Shown piece after piece: positions 1 to 9,467 of a DNA stretch of 55,767 nucleotides (position 1 is the first letter of the stretch; each line of letters opens with the position of its first letter). The stretch is taken from positions 1-55,767 of the forward strand of contig CALKNI010000153.1 in NCBI GenBank assembly GCA_938091115.1, given 5' to 3'. Source of the DNA: an uncultured Pirellulaceae bacterium (GTDB taxonomy: Bacteria; Planctomycetota; Planctomycetia; Pirellulales; Pirellulaceae). The position numbers and the translations under genes are program-made. The notes beneath the pieces were generated by a model. It did no database searches. It was not told the origin of the DNA and saw nothing but the letters and a program-made list of their open reading frames with translations.

Positions 1-813
1 GGTTTTCTATGTCTTGAACATGATGGCCCCTATCCCGGCGATGTCGACATTACCGAACGACTGCCATTGCAAAAGGGTGAATTGGATTCGCAGTGGGTAC
101 AGGGGCAGATTTCGAACGAATTTTACAAATGGTGTCGTGAACGAGGGATTTATATAAACGCCCCCGATTACTACTATCTTAGCGGAACCAGCAAATGTGG
201 AATGGGATACCGGGAAGTCAATTGGTCGTTGCCTCGAGCGTTGCAATTGCTCCACGCGCGGCAAAATATTTACGATGGAACTTGGTACAAAACGCCATCG
301 ATGGGATGGATGTTCGTTCCATTGTCAGAATACCACGGCGGGGGCGCTGCAGCGACGATCGAACCTCTCAAGGATCATCGAGAACATTATGCACAGATGA
401 TTGATTCCAATCTTGGACTTGGCGTGCAGGCATGTTACCGCGGCCCGAGACTTTTTGATTCTCCTGAGACTCGTGATTTGGTGAAACAGAAAGTTGAGTG
501 GTTTAAAAAGTATCGAGAAATTCTCGAAAGCGATGTGGTTCATGGTCGTCGAGCGGACGGTCGTAATCTAGATTGGATGCTACACGTCAATCCTGAACTC
601 GATAATTGTGGTATGTTGGTGGTTTATAATCCAACTAGCAAGCCTGTCAGTGAGCGATTGAAAGTCAATGTTTACTATACTGGGTTACGTGATAGCGTAA
701 GGGTTATGGGGTCGGCGGGAAAATCGATTCAGATCAAGGTGCAGCGAGATTATGCGATTGAACTAAAGGTTGTTGTGCCCCCCAATGGTATGAGTTGGTA
801 TTTGATGAAGTGA
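1..813 (+). CDS. Glycoside-hydrolase-like protein (alpha-galactosidase type), 3' part only
   Basis: The reading frame is open from the first base, so the gene begins upstream and about 270 C-terminal residues are seen. Visible landmarks are LEHDGPYPGD near residue 6, an aromatic stretch YINAPDYYYLSG, NWSLPRA, and EYHGGGAAATIEPL. The last 80 residues look like a beta-sandwich. From memory the same landmarks occur in planctomycete proteins annotated as alpha-galactosidase-like hydrolases, where the barrel precedes a C-terminal beta domain. I infer a sugar-cleaving enzyme. The substrate and exact GH family cannot be set from this fragment, and the N-terminal signal peptide is outside the window. 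A small secreted protein starts 20 bases after the stop. Confidence 0.6.
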   Translation, partial: GFLCLEHDGPYPGDVDITERLPLQKGELDSQWVQGQISNEFYKWCRERGIYINAPDYYYLSGTSKCGMGYREVNWSLPRALQLLHARQNIYDGTWYKTPSMGWMFVPLSEYHGGGAAATIEPLKDHREHYAQMIDSNLGLGVQACYRGPRLFDSPETRDLVKQKVEWFKKYREILESDVVHGRRADGRNLDWMLHVNPELDNCGMLVVYNPTSKPVSERLKVNVYYTGLRDSVRVMGSAGKSIQIKVQRDYAIELKVVVPPNGMSWYLMK

Positions 814-833
814 TAGAATTTCAAAAGGCAAGT

Positions 834-2159
834 ATGAAATATTTGATTAGCCGCGGGCTTGTGCTAGGCCTGATTGTCGCGTTCGTTGTAGTAAACTTTG
901 ATACGCCTTTAAACGCTGACACACCATTGCGCAGTGAAGTTGTCGTTCCGATTCGAAAGGCGAGTTTTGATCAGGATGGAAAGTGTCGAACGCGTCGGCA
1001 AGGTGGGAATCCACGTGAGGTTTCTGGCTACTTCGTCTTTGACGGCTCTCAGGATGGCAATCGCCAAGTTGATCCACAGATTGCAATCGGTGGTGGCTTC
1101 ATCCTGCATGGAACGAATAACGGTCTAATTATTTACGACAAACAGGGGGAGTTCATCAATGGCGTAAGTCAAAACTGTTTCAACAAAGGAATAGACCCCA
1201 AGCTTTTCTTTGATGCTCATAACGGGGTTTTCGGATTTGATTTGTGGAATCCATGGGATAAAGAAAAGAAAAAGCCTGTCAACATTTCTATATCTGAAAC
1301 GAGTGATCCGCGGGGTGCGTGGAATACCTATCCGGTGCCGGCACCTGGTGGGAGAGATGGTGGCGGGATTGGCTACAGTCGGAAGTGGATCGGCTATACT
1401 TTCCCCGGCGGGCCAACCCAGACGTTTGTAATGAAATTGGCAGAGGCGAAAGCGGGGAAACCGGCGACTATATTTCACTTCAAAGGGAATTTGGGGCACC
1501 CTGTTTTGACTCAAGATGCTTTAGATGATCTTTACTTTGTAAAAGTAAACGAACGTGAGGTGGCCATCACGCGTGTTTACGAAACGGCAAGCGGAACACC
1601 TCAATCGGATACGGTCCGAAAGAGACATGGACTTAAGCACATGGGGTATCCAAGGCAGTCTCCTCAAAAAGGAACTGATCAGCTAACTGCCTCTGGGGAT
1701 CGAAACCCTAAGAACCTGGTTTTGCAGGGTGGTTTTATTTGGTTCTCGCAAGCGGTGACGGTTGATGGTCGTTCAGCAGTGCAGTGGCATCAGATGCGGC
1801 TTAACGGAGAATTTGTACAAACGGGCTTGATCAGTGATCCTAAAAGGAGTTTCATCCAGACCACAATCGCGGTTAATCAGCAATTGGACGTGCTGGTTGG
1901 ATTTCAGGAAACTGGCTCCGATATGTTTATTAGTCCAAGATTTGCATTTCGCCGAAGCGGCGATCCGGCGGGAACTTTACAACCTACTGTTTCGATCGGT
2001 GAGGGGCAGGGCGCAACCAATGGCGTGGCTTGGGGTGATTACAGTGGCAGCGTGGTTGACGGTGACAACGGGTTGGATCTTTGGACAATACAAAGTGTGA
2101 CCGATGCCGAGGGCAAAGGAGATACGGTTATCGCAAGAGTGCCGTTTAAAAGTCGATAA
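834..2159 (+). CDS. Secreted protein of unknown family, possibly beta-propeller
   Basis: I do not recognise the family. The ATG at 834 is chosen because it begins a clear signal peptide (MKYLISRG, then a hydrophobic run ending near NADTP). An upstream in-frame ATG at 795 would overlap the previous gene. The mature part of about 415 residues is rich in Gly, Asp and aromatic residues, with recurring short blocks such as DPQIAIGGGFILHGTN, GGRDGGGIGYSRKWIGY and GVAWGDYSGSVVDG. These suggest repeated beta-blades, as in secreted propeller proteins. No catalytic motif stands out. It lies between a hydrolase-like gene and a lipoprotein on the same strand, with 10 bases to the next start, so co-transcription is likely. 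Confidence 0.7.
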   Translation: MKYLISRGLVLGLIVAFVVVNFDTPLNADTPLRSEVVVPIRKASFDQDGKCRTRRQGGNPREVSGYFVFDGSQDGNRQVDPQIAIGGGFILHGTNNGLIIYDKQGEFINGVSQNCFNKGIDPKLFFDAHNGVFGFDLWNPWDKEKKKPVNISISETSDPRGAWNTYPVPAPGGRDGGGIGYSRKWIGYTFPGGPTQTFVMKLAEAKAGKPATIFHFKGNLGHPVLTQDALDDLYFVKVNEREVAITRVYETASGTPQSDTVRKRHGLKHMGYPRQSPQKGTDQLTASGDRNPKNLVLQGGFIWFSQAVTVDGRSAVQWHQMRLNGEFVQTGLISDPKRSFIQTTIAVNQQLDVLVGFQETGSDMFISPRFAFRRSGDPAGTLQPTVSIGEGQGATNGVAWGDYSGSVVDGDNGLDLWTIQSVTDAEGKGDTVIARVPFKSR

Positions 2160-2169
2160 TTCATTAATT

Positions 2170-3696
2170 ATGGAAACACCCTTGAAGAACAGTATTCTGA
2201 ACATGTTGGGGCGCAAGAAATCCGTTCCAGTGGCGATTTTACTAATCGGTATGGTTATCGCGCTGCTCGGCTGCAATGAAACGGAAGAGCTAAAGCCAGA
2301 ATTTGTTGAACCAGTTGCTGTAAAACCGGATCCCCTCGCAATGTTGGTGGTCGGAGAGAAAGGGGTTGGCGAACGAATTGCTAGGCAGTGGAGGGCACTT
2401 GAGGATGGCGAACTAGAAATAATAGAAATATCAATTCAAGACTTCATCGCCAATGATTTTAATGCTCCCGCAGGCAAACCTGTGGATGTGATGGTTTACC
2501 CGCCCAATATGATTGCGGAATTAGTGAATCGGGAGCGTATTCGGAAAGTTCCAACCGACTTAATTCAGTCATCAGATTTTAACAAGCTTGGATTACTGAA
2601 ACATTTTCGGGTTTCAGTCGTTCGACATGAAGGCGAGACTTGGGCTGTACCATTGGGAGCTCCAAATTTTTCTCTGCTCATTAATTCCAAAGTTATGGCT
2701 GAAAAATTTATACCTAGTAGTTGGTCGAAGATGGGGAGTGCGCTTTCGCAAATTGCGCAATATGATGAAGTGAAGCCCGATGAATTTCAGTTCCCTGCAA
2801 AGGTCGACATGCCATTGGAGGAGCGATGGGCAGCGTGGACATTTCTTGCTAGGGCTGCACCGTCGGTTTGTAACCGAGGAAAATTGTCGACCGTGTTTGA
2901 CCGTGAAGATATTCAGCCGTTGATTAATTTGCCGCCTTTCGTTGAGGCGCTTGAGCAATTGAAGTCAATTGCTAGTGAGCGTTCTTATGATTTAGATCCA
3001 GCGGGAGTGTTTCGGTTGATGCAGCAGGGAAAGTCTGCCATTGCTATATCCTGGCCCTCGGTTGCTTTTGATCCAAATTTAAATGGTCAAAATGAAGGGC
3101 GTGGCAGCGGTGAATTAGCCAGTGACCGATTGAATCCGAATGGAGATGCTGCCAGTTTTTCAGTCCGCCCTTTGCCCGGGGCTTTGCGTTGGTACGATCA
3201 GAAATCGGGACGCTGGATTATTCGCCGGAAGTCTGATGAGAAACGTGTTGGCCTGATCGGTTTTTCTGGATTGGTAGCTTCGGTGGCCAAAGGAAGTTTA
3301 AATGAGCAAACAGCGTGGGGGCTTCTTAAGTGGCTGCCTGATAAAGCAATCAGCAAGGTAACGATGGCTGAGTCACCTGTTAGTGGTCCATTTCGCGCGA
3401 GCCATCTCGGTGAGATGATGCGGTGGACTGGGGATTGGGTGCCAGAGGCGTCCGCGTTCGAATACGCGGATGTAATTGAACAGAATCATGAACGAGGGGT
3501 AGTTTTGATGTTTCCCCGAATTCCTCAGGCGTCGAGATACCTTGAAGTCCTCGATTTGGCGGTTCGCCGAGTCGTTGCAGGAGAGGCAGATGCTCAGGCG
3601 GCACTCGATAATGTCGCGGAACAATGGGATGAGATTACAAATGAAATCGGCCGAGAGGGTCAGCGGAAGAGTTTGCGAAAGGTCACCGGAATTTGA
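2170..3696 (+). CDS. Lipoprotein resembling extracellular solute-binding proteins
   Basis: The ATG at 2170 follows the previous stop by 10 bases. The N-terminus has a basic start, a hydrophobic stretch and a lipobox (ALLGC), so the protein is probably lipid-anchored. The mature part of about 475 residues has features of family-1-like ABC solute-binding proteins: an early block on a target to avoid or bind (GKPVDVMVYPPNMIAEL), a WAVPLGAPNFSLLIN block where sugar-binding proteins carry their hinge-region Tyr/Asn, and a later GLIGFSGLVAS block. No permease or ATPase gene is nearby, so uptake is only one possibility and a sensory or scavenging role is open. The upstream hydrolase and secreted gene suggest a carbohydrate-related unit. 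Confidence 0.6.
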   Translation: METPLKNSILNMLGRKKSVPVAILLIGMVIALLGCNETEELKPEFVEPVAVKPDPLAMLVVGEKGVGERIARQWRALEDGELEIIEISIQDFIANDFNAPAGKPVDVMVYPPNMIAELVNRERIRKVPTDLIQSSDFNKLGLLKHFRVSVVRHEGETWAVPLGAPNFSLLINSKVMAEKFIPSSWSKMGSALSQIAQYDEVKPDEFQFPAKVDMPLEERWAAWTFLARAAPSVCNRGKLSTVFDREDIQPLINLPPFVEALEQLKSIASERSYDLDPAGVFRLMQQGKSAIAISWPSVAFDPNLNGQNEGRGSGELASDRLNPNGDAASFSVRPLPGALRWYDQKSGRWIIRRKSDEKRVGLIGFSGLVASVAKGSLNEQTAWGLLKWLPDKAISKVTMAESPVSGPFRASHLGEMMRWTGDWVPEASAFEYADVIEQNHERGVVLMFPRIPQASRYLEVLDLAVRRVVAGEADAQAALDNVAEQWDEITNEIGREGQRKSLRKVTGI

Positions 3697-4203
3697 ATCG
3701 GTTGATCTGATTTCTTGCTTATTGACCTCCGTAGATAAGCCATTCGTTATTTTCGTGGTGGTTAGAACGATAATTCGGGCGGACTTGAGGATTGGCTCCG
3801 AGTGCGGGCGAGACTATTTCGTGAAATCCGTAATAAAGCCCTTCTCTTTTTCAAAGTGGTTGCCTATTCTTTTAGCTCGCTGCAAACGATTTTGTTGCTG
3901 TCATTTTTCTTGAACGGGTTTCTGGTTCTTTACGAATCCCATGGTTAACCGACATGCTTGGAAAATGGTGCCTTGGTTACCATCGAGAGTTACGAATTCG
4001 CGGCGAAAATTGAACCGAACGCGTCTCACGCAAAAGCCTTGGTTAGGTAGTTGGAAATTGCACGAGACTCTGCGGAACGAATAGTGATGGGGTTGCTCAT
4101 CACGTTTAAGCGCTAGGTATCAGAGAGGGGTCGCCTCTCGCCCCATCGTTTTTGAAACGATGGGCATGTGTAATTTTAACAATTTAATTGAGTGGTTTTG
4201 CAA
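3697..4203 (+). other. Non-coding interval and leader of the DEAD-box helicase gene
   Basis: There is no convincing gene in these 507 bases. Short open frames run in from the preceding gene but lack a ribosome site and family features. The last 120 bases contain three successive stem-loops, listed separately. The first 350 bases show nothing I can name. Confidence 0.5.
4084..4164 (+). promoter_or_regulatory. Three tandem stem-loops in the helicase 5' leader
   Basis: Three perfect inverted repeats lie in a row ahead of the helicase start. GTGATG at 4084-4089 pairs with 4098-4103. GAGAGG at 4123-4128 pairs with 4134-4139. CCCATCGTTT at 4142-4151 pairs with 4155-4164 across a 3-base loop. No U-run follows the third stem, so a simple terminator is unlikely. 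Cold-shock DEAD-box helicase mRNAs in other bacteria carry long structured leaders that control stability and translation, so a similar role is inferred here. Confidence 0.5.
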
Positions 4204-6777
4204 ATGTCTAATGATGTTTCTGGTGGTTCTACGTCTTCAAATTCTGCTGATAGCAGTTCTGTTACTCCGATAACAACGGAAGTCCAAGTTGTTACTCAGG
4301 AAGAGAGTAATCCTAATCAAAATCCCGTCCCCGTTGAATTTGTTGTCGAGGGTCAGGTCGAGACGGAAAGTGATGCGACTCCTGCAGAGGCGGTTGTCGT
4401 GGTAAACGAAGGACTTGTAGTCGATTCGTTGTCGATCGATCCAGCGGAAGAAGTCGCCATTTTGCTCGGTGAAAAACCAAAGAAAAAGCCTTCCGTTGAG
4501 CCAGAAGATGTTCTGGTTGAGGAAAGTAATGGCAGTTTAGTTGACCCGTTTGTAGCAACGGAAGATTCGGGATCACCCGAAGAAGATGTTGTGATCCCCG
4601 AGGCTGGGGAGCAAGCAGAGGAGGCGGTAGCCTCAGCTGAATTGGTGATCGAAGAGGAGGATTTTGATCAACAAGAGGCGCGGAATTTATTCGAGGAAAT
4701 GGGGCTTGGCCCAGCGGTTCTCGAGGCAATTAATAGAGTGGGGTATGAAACTCCGTCGCCTATTCAGGCTCAGGCGGTTCCCGTAATTCTCTCGGGGCGC
4801 GACTTAATGGGGCAGGCTGAAACCGGTTCCGGTAAAACGGCGGCGTTTGCGTGGCCATTACTTTCAAGAATCGATATGTCTTTGAATCGGCCGCAAGTTT
4901 TGGTGCTCGCACCGACGCGTGAATTGGCAATTCAAGTCACTGCTGCTTTTGAAAAGTATGCGACAGGTATCGAGAATTTTCGAGCGGTGACAATTTATGG
5001 TGGCCAGAGCTATGAAACTCAGCTTCGAGCACTCAGTCGCGGCGTTCAGGTCGTGGTGGGAACTCCGGGGAGGGTCATGGACCACCTGCGAAGAAAAACA
5101 TTGGATCTGCGGAACTTGAAGACTCTCGTACTCGATGAAGCTGACGAGATGTTAAGAATGGGGTTCATCGATGACGTGGAATGGATTTTAGAACAGCTTC
5201 CTCGGGAACGGCAGATTCTTTCTTTCTCAGCTACTTTGCCACCGCCTATTCAACGGATCGCCAAGAATTATCTTCAGAATCCCGTTCACATTGCAATTAA
5301 AAGTAAAACGGCAACCGCGGAATCGATCACTCAAACATGTGTTTTCCTTTCACCGCGGGAGAAGATGGAACGGTTGGTTCGAATCCTTGAGACCGAGCAG
5401 AGCGATGGCGTAATCATTTTTGTAAAAACACGAAACTCGACGATCGTGGTTTCTGAAGGGTTGGTGCAGCGAGGTATTATCGCATCGCCGCTCAATGGTG
5501 ATATTCCGCAGGCTCAACGAGAGCGAACCGTTAACCAACTTAAGTCGGGAAGAATTAATGTGGTTGTCGCTACGGATGTAGCCGCCCGCGGTTTAGATGT
5601 TCAGCGGATTAGCCACGTGATCAATTACGATTTCCCACACGATACCGAAGCCTATGTGCACAGGATTGGTCGAACTGGACGCGCGGGACGAAATGGTAAT
5701 GCAATTCTTTTTGTCGAGCCAAAGGAAAAAGGGAAGTTGAGCCGGTTGCAGCGAGCGACGAATCAGCGAATTGATACTTTTAAACAGAAGTCAATCGATG
5801 AGATTAATCAGGTTCGCATTGAACAGTTTAAAGAGCGAGTAGTGAAGGCGAACAGCCATGGAGACATCAAGTTTTTTACACAGATTGTCAACGAACTTAA
5901 AGACGAATCGGAATTAACTCTTGAACAAATTGCAGCCTCACTTGGTGTGTTGGCACAAGGGCAGGCTCCTTTGCTGCTCAAGGAGTTAAAAGATCGAAAG
6001 TCTAACCGGAAAAAAGAAGGAAATCGGGAGCGTGGTCCGATGACACTTTATCGAATTGAAGTGGGACGCGAACACGGAGTCGGGCCTGGCAATATTGTGG
6101 GAGCGATAACGAATGAGGCAAATCTATCAAATGGCCAAATTGGCCGAATCAATATCTTTGATAAATTCAGTACGATTTTGCTTCCGAGTGAGCTGAATTC
6201 CGAGGTGATAAATCATCTCAAGCATGTCTATGTTTCTGGTCAAGCATTGGGAATAAGTAAATCGGATAAGCAATATTCTCGAGCCGCAGGTGGGCGAAGC
6301 AACGGTGGCCCGCAATCGCGTGGTGGTCGGTCGGATAAACGTTATGGAGATAAGCGGGGAAATGGTAAACGTTTCGAACGTGGAGCAGGTCGGCCAAAAT
6401 CTCATCAAGAGGGCGCCGGTGAGCGCCGTGGGCGAGATTTTGATCGAAACAGTTCCGAACGAAAAGCTCCAGAACGCAAAACTTCGGTGGGGGAAAATAG
6501 GAAACCGTTTAGTGAAGGAGCGGTTCGAAAGAAATTTGCGGATAAAAAGTCAACGAAGAAAAAGAGCAACGCGGCTGTGCAGCGAACCGAACGCGGCGAG
6601 AAGAAAGATCGATTTTCGCGAGAGGAAAATAGTAAGTACTCTGGCCAAAAATCAAGTTTTGTAAAGGGCCGCAGTAAACCTGCTAAAAAATCAAAAGCTG
6701 CGACACGAGTTAAGGCAAAACGGAAAGCGGGAGCCAAGCCATCAAGTCCCATGAAAAAGTACGTCAAAATTCGGTAG
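4204..6777 (+). CDS. deaD: DEAD-box ATP-dependent RNA helicase (DeaD/CsdA type)
   Basis: This enzyme unwinds RNA with ATP and acts in ribosome assembly and mRNA decay, often in the cold. The first 155 residues are an acidic, Glu/Val-rich low-complexity extension. The helicase core follows: Q-motif region (YETPSPIQAQAVP), Walker A AETGSGKT near residue 205, DEAD box (LDEADEML) near 312, SAT near 342, and HRIGRTGRAGR near 487. A DbpA-type RNA-binding domain lies at about 615-690 (LYRIEVGREHGVGPGNIVG). A Lys/Arg/Gly/Ser-rich tail fills the last 160 residues. At 857 residues it is longer than E. coli DeaD because of both ends. The ATG at 4204 is preferred to an in-frame GTG at 4192; neither has a strong ribosome site. 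The leader holds three stem-loops. Confidence 0.95.
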   Translation: MSNDVSGGSTSSNSADSSSVTPITTEVQVVTQEESNPNQNPVPVEFVVEGQVETESDATPAEAVVVVNEGLVVDSLSIDPAEEVAILLGEKPKKKPSVEPEDVLVEESNGSLVDPFVATEDSGSPEEDVVIPEAGEQAEEAVASAELVIEEEDFDQQEARNLFEEMGLGPAVLEAINRVGYETPSPIQAQAVPVILSGRDLMGQAETGSGKTAAFAWPLLSRIDMSLNRPQVLVLAPTRELAIQVTAAFEKYATGIENFRAVTIYGGQSYETQLRALSRGVQVVVGTPGRVMDHLRRKTLDLRNLKTLVLDEADEMLRMGFIDDVEWILEQLPRERQILSFSATLPPPIQRIAKNYLQNPVHIAIKSKTATAESITQTCVFLSPREKMERLVRILETEQSDGVIIFVKTRNSTIVVSEGLVQRGIIASPLNGDIPQAQRERTVNQLKSGRINVVVATDVAARGLDVQRISHVINYDFPHDTEAYVHRIGRTGRAGRNGNAILFVEPKEKGKLSRLQRATNQRIDTFKQKSIDEINQVRIEQFKERVVKANSHGDIKFFTQIVNELKDESELTLEQIAASLGVLAQGQAPLLLKELKDRKSNRKKEGNRERGPMTLYRIEVGREHGVGPGNIVGAITNEANLSNGQIGRINIFDKFSTILLPSELNSEVINHLKHVYVSGQALGISKSDKQYSRAAGGRSNGGPQSRGGRSDKRYGDKRGNGKRFERGAGRPKSHQEGAGERRGRDFDRNSSERKAPERKTSVGENRKPFSEGAVRKKFADKKSTKKKSNAAVQRTERGEKKDRFSREENSKYSGQKSSFVKGRSKPAKKSKAATRVKAKRKAGAKPSSPMKKYVKIR

Positions 6778-6954
6778 TGGCGATAATCATTGGTGCGCCA
6801 ATTGACGTAGGATGTTTGTCTGGTTTGCAATCAGGCAGTTAGTTTCTGCCTCGGGCACCATGGTGAATGTGTTGCGTTGTAATTTTCCAGAAAGTATCCC
6901 AATATTTTTCCAGCTGGCTGTTTACTGAAATTGGAGCAGTAGCGTTCGGCTCGA

Positions 6955-7749
6955 GTGATTGTTGTCAGGAGGAAAGCAGTGGCGGCTTTTTTTGCTTTGA
7001 TTTGCACGCTGATCATTTCGTTTCTGGTGACGCGAATCGGAGCGGTGGCATTGTCCCTGACTGGAATGGCACAGGACTCTGCCCGATTTCAAGCGAAGTC
7101 GGCATATACGGGTGTTGGTTTCACGACGAGTGAATCTGAACAGGTAGTTGACCATCCTGTGCGGCGCCGAATTCTTTCGACGCTGATGACATTAGGCAAC
7201 GTAGGTATTGCCGTTGTAATCGCTTCGATGATGGGAACTTTTGCCACAGTTGCCACGAACGATAAAGACGTATTCTATCGAGTGGTTCTGTTGTCCGGTG
7301 TGTTAGCATCCCTGTGGGCAATTGGCACGCGGCGTTGGTTCGATCAGGGAATTGAGAGTCTGATTTCCTATGCACTGCGGCGCTGGACTCACTTGGACGT
7401 TCATGACTACGTATCGCTTTTGCATTTAGCTGACGGATTCGTGGTATTCGAAATTTGTGTTAACGAGGGAGATTGGGTTTGTGAGAAAACTTTGGCAGAG
7501 GCGATGCTCTCTGCTGAAGGAGTGTTGGTTCTTGGCATCCACAGAGCCAATGGGAAATACATCGGAAGCCCTAACGGTAATACTCAGGTGCATGTGGAGG
7601 ACGTGCTTACTGTCTATGGCCCTAGGTTTCGCCTCGAAGAAATCGATCTTCGCCAACAGGGATACCAGGGCGATACCGCACATAAAACTGCAATGTTGGA
7701 TCAGCAGAAATCGGAGGCTGAAATCGAAAATGATACCGAAGCTCAGTGA
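6955..7749 (+). CDS. Membrane protein with C-terminal TrkA-C (RCK_C) domain
   Basis: About three membrane helices occupy the first 130 residues (around 6-33, 75-98 and 107-127). A soluble tail of about 135 residues follows. Residues around 150-230 (DGFVVFEICVNEGDWVCEKT, GVLVLGIHRANGKYIGSPNG, VEDVLTVYGP) match the beta-rich pattern of TrkA-C domains, which bind small ligands and gate potassium or other ion transporters. No pore helix or selectivity filter is evident, so this is probably a regulatory or accessory membrane protein. The start is a GTG at 6955 without a clear ribosome site. The helicase gene ends about 180 bases upstream. Transport specificity is unknown. Confidence 0.7.
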   Translation: MIVVRRKAVAAFFALICTLIISFLVTRIGAVALSLTGMAQDSARFQAKSAYTGVGFTTSESEQVVDHPVRRRILSTLMTLGNVGIAVVIASMMGTFATVATNDKDVFYRVVLLSGVLASLWAIGTRRWFDQGIESLISYALRRWTHLDVHDYVSLLHLADGFVVFEICVNEGDWVCEKTLAEAMLSAEGVLVLGIHRANGKYIGSPNGNTQVHVEDVLTVYGPRFRLEEIDLRQQGYQGDTAHKTAMLDQQKSEAEIENDTEAQ

Positions 7750-7820
7750 GTGAGACATGGCAAACGACCTCCGCGCCTAAATTCATTCAAAACTTCTTTG
7801 TCTTGACGGACGTGGCTCAA

Positions 7821-8213
7821 TTAACTCGTTCGGCTGATTTTTGCCATTGAGTTTTCATTTTCGAGTAGCACATTCCATATTTCGTTCTCGAATTGAAGAA
7901 CAGCCAAGCGATTTTTGGATTTTGGTTCCCATCGATAGTGCCCCGTTCGAACTCGTTTAACGGTTCCACGGTTATTGGCAACTGGTCCTTCGTAATCGAG
8001 GTAGTGGATTCGATGGTCGGTTATTCTTTCGCCGAGGACGGTGTGGTTGATCGCGGGCAATTGATCCAAACGCCAGGTCCAGAGAGCGTTTTGAACTTCT
8101 AACATGAGATCCCAATGGTTTGCATTGATAATTTGATGCAATAAAATCACGCATCGACAGTCTTCGTCGTTGGTTTCGACCCGAGGATGGTTAGGGGTTT
8201 TCATGTCGAGCAT
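7821..8213 (-). CDS. Stand-alone LigD-type 3'-phosphoesterase domain protein
   Basis: The 130 residues match the N-terminal phosphoesterase domain of bacterial DNA ligase D. Visible are CVILLHQIINANHWDLMLE, which carries the His and His-x-Asp metal ligands, then DHRIHYLDYEGPV and RGTVKRVRTGHYRW. In LigD this domain trims 3' ends during non-homologous end joining. Here no ligase or polymerase domain is attached and no Ku gene is nearby. The Arg that follows HxD in the Pseudomonas domain is replaced (HWDLM), as in the short stand-alone variants I recall, so activity may differ. It is convergent with the upstream TrkA-C gene and divergent from dusB. An internal ATG 12 bases downstream is an alternative start. 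Confidence 0.8.
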   Translation of the reverse strand: MLDMKTPNHPRVETNDEDCRCVILLHQIINANHWDLMLEVQNALWTWRLDQLPAINHTVLGERITDHRIHYLDYEGPVANNRGTVKRVRTGHYRWEPKSKNRLAVLQFENEIWNVLLENENSMAKISRTS

Positions 8214-8295
8214 AAAATGGGAAGTTGTTGTTTTTCCAGCGAGTTAGCATGCGTTAGCTATTGGCGCAGAGACCGTTGTCTTTCAAGATTAAGTT

Positions 8296-9351
8296 ATGGA
8301 CGTCGAGACTTCCCAAACACCGAAATTTGTTCTGCCGCACGTTAAGCCGATCTCCATCGGCAACGTTACGGTTGATCCGCCAATTTTACAAGCGCCCATG
8401 GCTGGATTTACCAATTACGCCTTCCGTCAGATCGTCCGCGAATATGGCGGTTCGGGGTTGATTGCAACCGAAATGGTCAATGCCAGAGGTTTCGTCTGGT
8501 TGGACGAGAATACGCCAGAGCATCCGGAGCGGCTATGGGGAGTTCGGGATGAGCCACGGCCGCTGGCGGTTCAAATTTGGGATAATCAGCCTGAGACAAT
8601 GGCCAAAGTCGGCCGGCGTTTGGTTGAGGATTACCAAGTTAGTATTGTGGATATTAATTTTGGCTGTCCCGTCAAACAAGTAACTGAGAAAGCGAAAAGC
8701 GGAAGCTATCTTCTTCGCACTCCCGATAAAATGGGCGAGATTATCTCTGAAGTCGTGAAAGCGTGTGCGCCGACACCTGTTACAGCAAAGATTCGTTTGG
8801 GTTGCACCCGCGATAATATAAACGCTATCGATGTCGCTCAGGTAGTGGAAGGTTCGGGGGCAGCAGCCTTAACGGTTCACGGACGTACCGCTCAGGATAT
8901 GTTTAGGGGACATTCAGATTGGGACCGGATTTCTGAAATTCGTCCCTATTTGAAGAATATTCCTTTGATTGGGAACGGCGATCTCGACAGCCATGAAAAG
9001 GTAATGCACGCATTTCAAAATTACGATGTCGACGGTGTCATGATTGCGAGAGCATGCCTTGGTAGACCTTGGCTTTTCGCACAATGTAAGGCTGCACTGT
9101 TAGGTGAAACGGTTCCCTCGGACCCTTCATTGTCCGAACAGAAAAAATGTTTGCTGCACCATTTCGATCTAATTGTGCAGAGGTTTGGAGAAAGTAAGGG
9201 AGCGCAACTGATGCGGAGGTATGCGTGTTGTTACGCTCAAGGGCGGTTCGGCGCGCGTCATTTCCGTACACACGTTGCAAAAGTAAGTACGGCAGAAGAA
9301 TTTCATGCAGTGGTCGAAGATTATTTTCCGGTAGATAAAGAAGACTCGTAA
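8296..9351 (+). CDS. dusB: tRNA-dihydrouridine synthase DusB
   Basis: DusB is a flavoenzyme that reduces uridine to dihydrouridine in the tRNA D-loop. The sequence shows the barrel start ILQAPMAGFTNYAFRQ, the catalytic Cys in DINFGCPVKQVTEKAKSG, the phosphate- and FMN-binding stretch VTAKIRLG, TVHGRTAQDMF, and the glycine-rich IGNGDLDS followed by DGVMIARACLGRPW. The length of 351 residues fits the family. No fis or ntrB gene follows, unlike in enterobacteria. Other tRNA-modifying genes in the window are miaA (41728) and queG (43088), but they are not in the same operon. Confidence 0.93.
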   Translation: MDVETSQTPKFVLPHVKPISIGNVTVDPPILQAPMAGFTNYAFRQIVREYGGSGLIATEMVNARGFVWLDENTPEHPERLWGVRDEPRPLAVQIWDNQPETMAKVGRRLVEDYQVSIVDINFGCPVKQVTEKAKSGSYLLRTPDKMGEIISEVVKACAPTPVTAKIRLGCTRDNINAIDVAQVVEGSGAAALTVHGRTAQDMFRGHSDWDRISEIRPYLKNIPLIGNGDLDSHEKVMHAFQNYDVDGVMIARACLGRPWLFAQCKAALLGETVPSDPSLSEQKKCLLHHFDLIVQRFGESKGAQLMRRYACCYAQGRFGARHFRTHVAKVSTAEEFHAVVEDYFPVDKEDS

Positions 9352-9467
9352 TTCGCGATAGTTTTCCCGTTCATTCAGCAGTTGTTTAAATCTGAAGTGA
9401 CGTTTTCGAAGGAAGCCCTTGCTTACGGAAGCATCATGTTTTCACTAGATAATTGTAGGGATTAAAG

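Noticed and set aside
6405..6830. 141-codon minus-strand frame opposite the helicase tail
   Set aside because: It mirrors the Lys/Arg-rich low-complexity tail of the helicase and has no family features.
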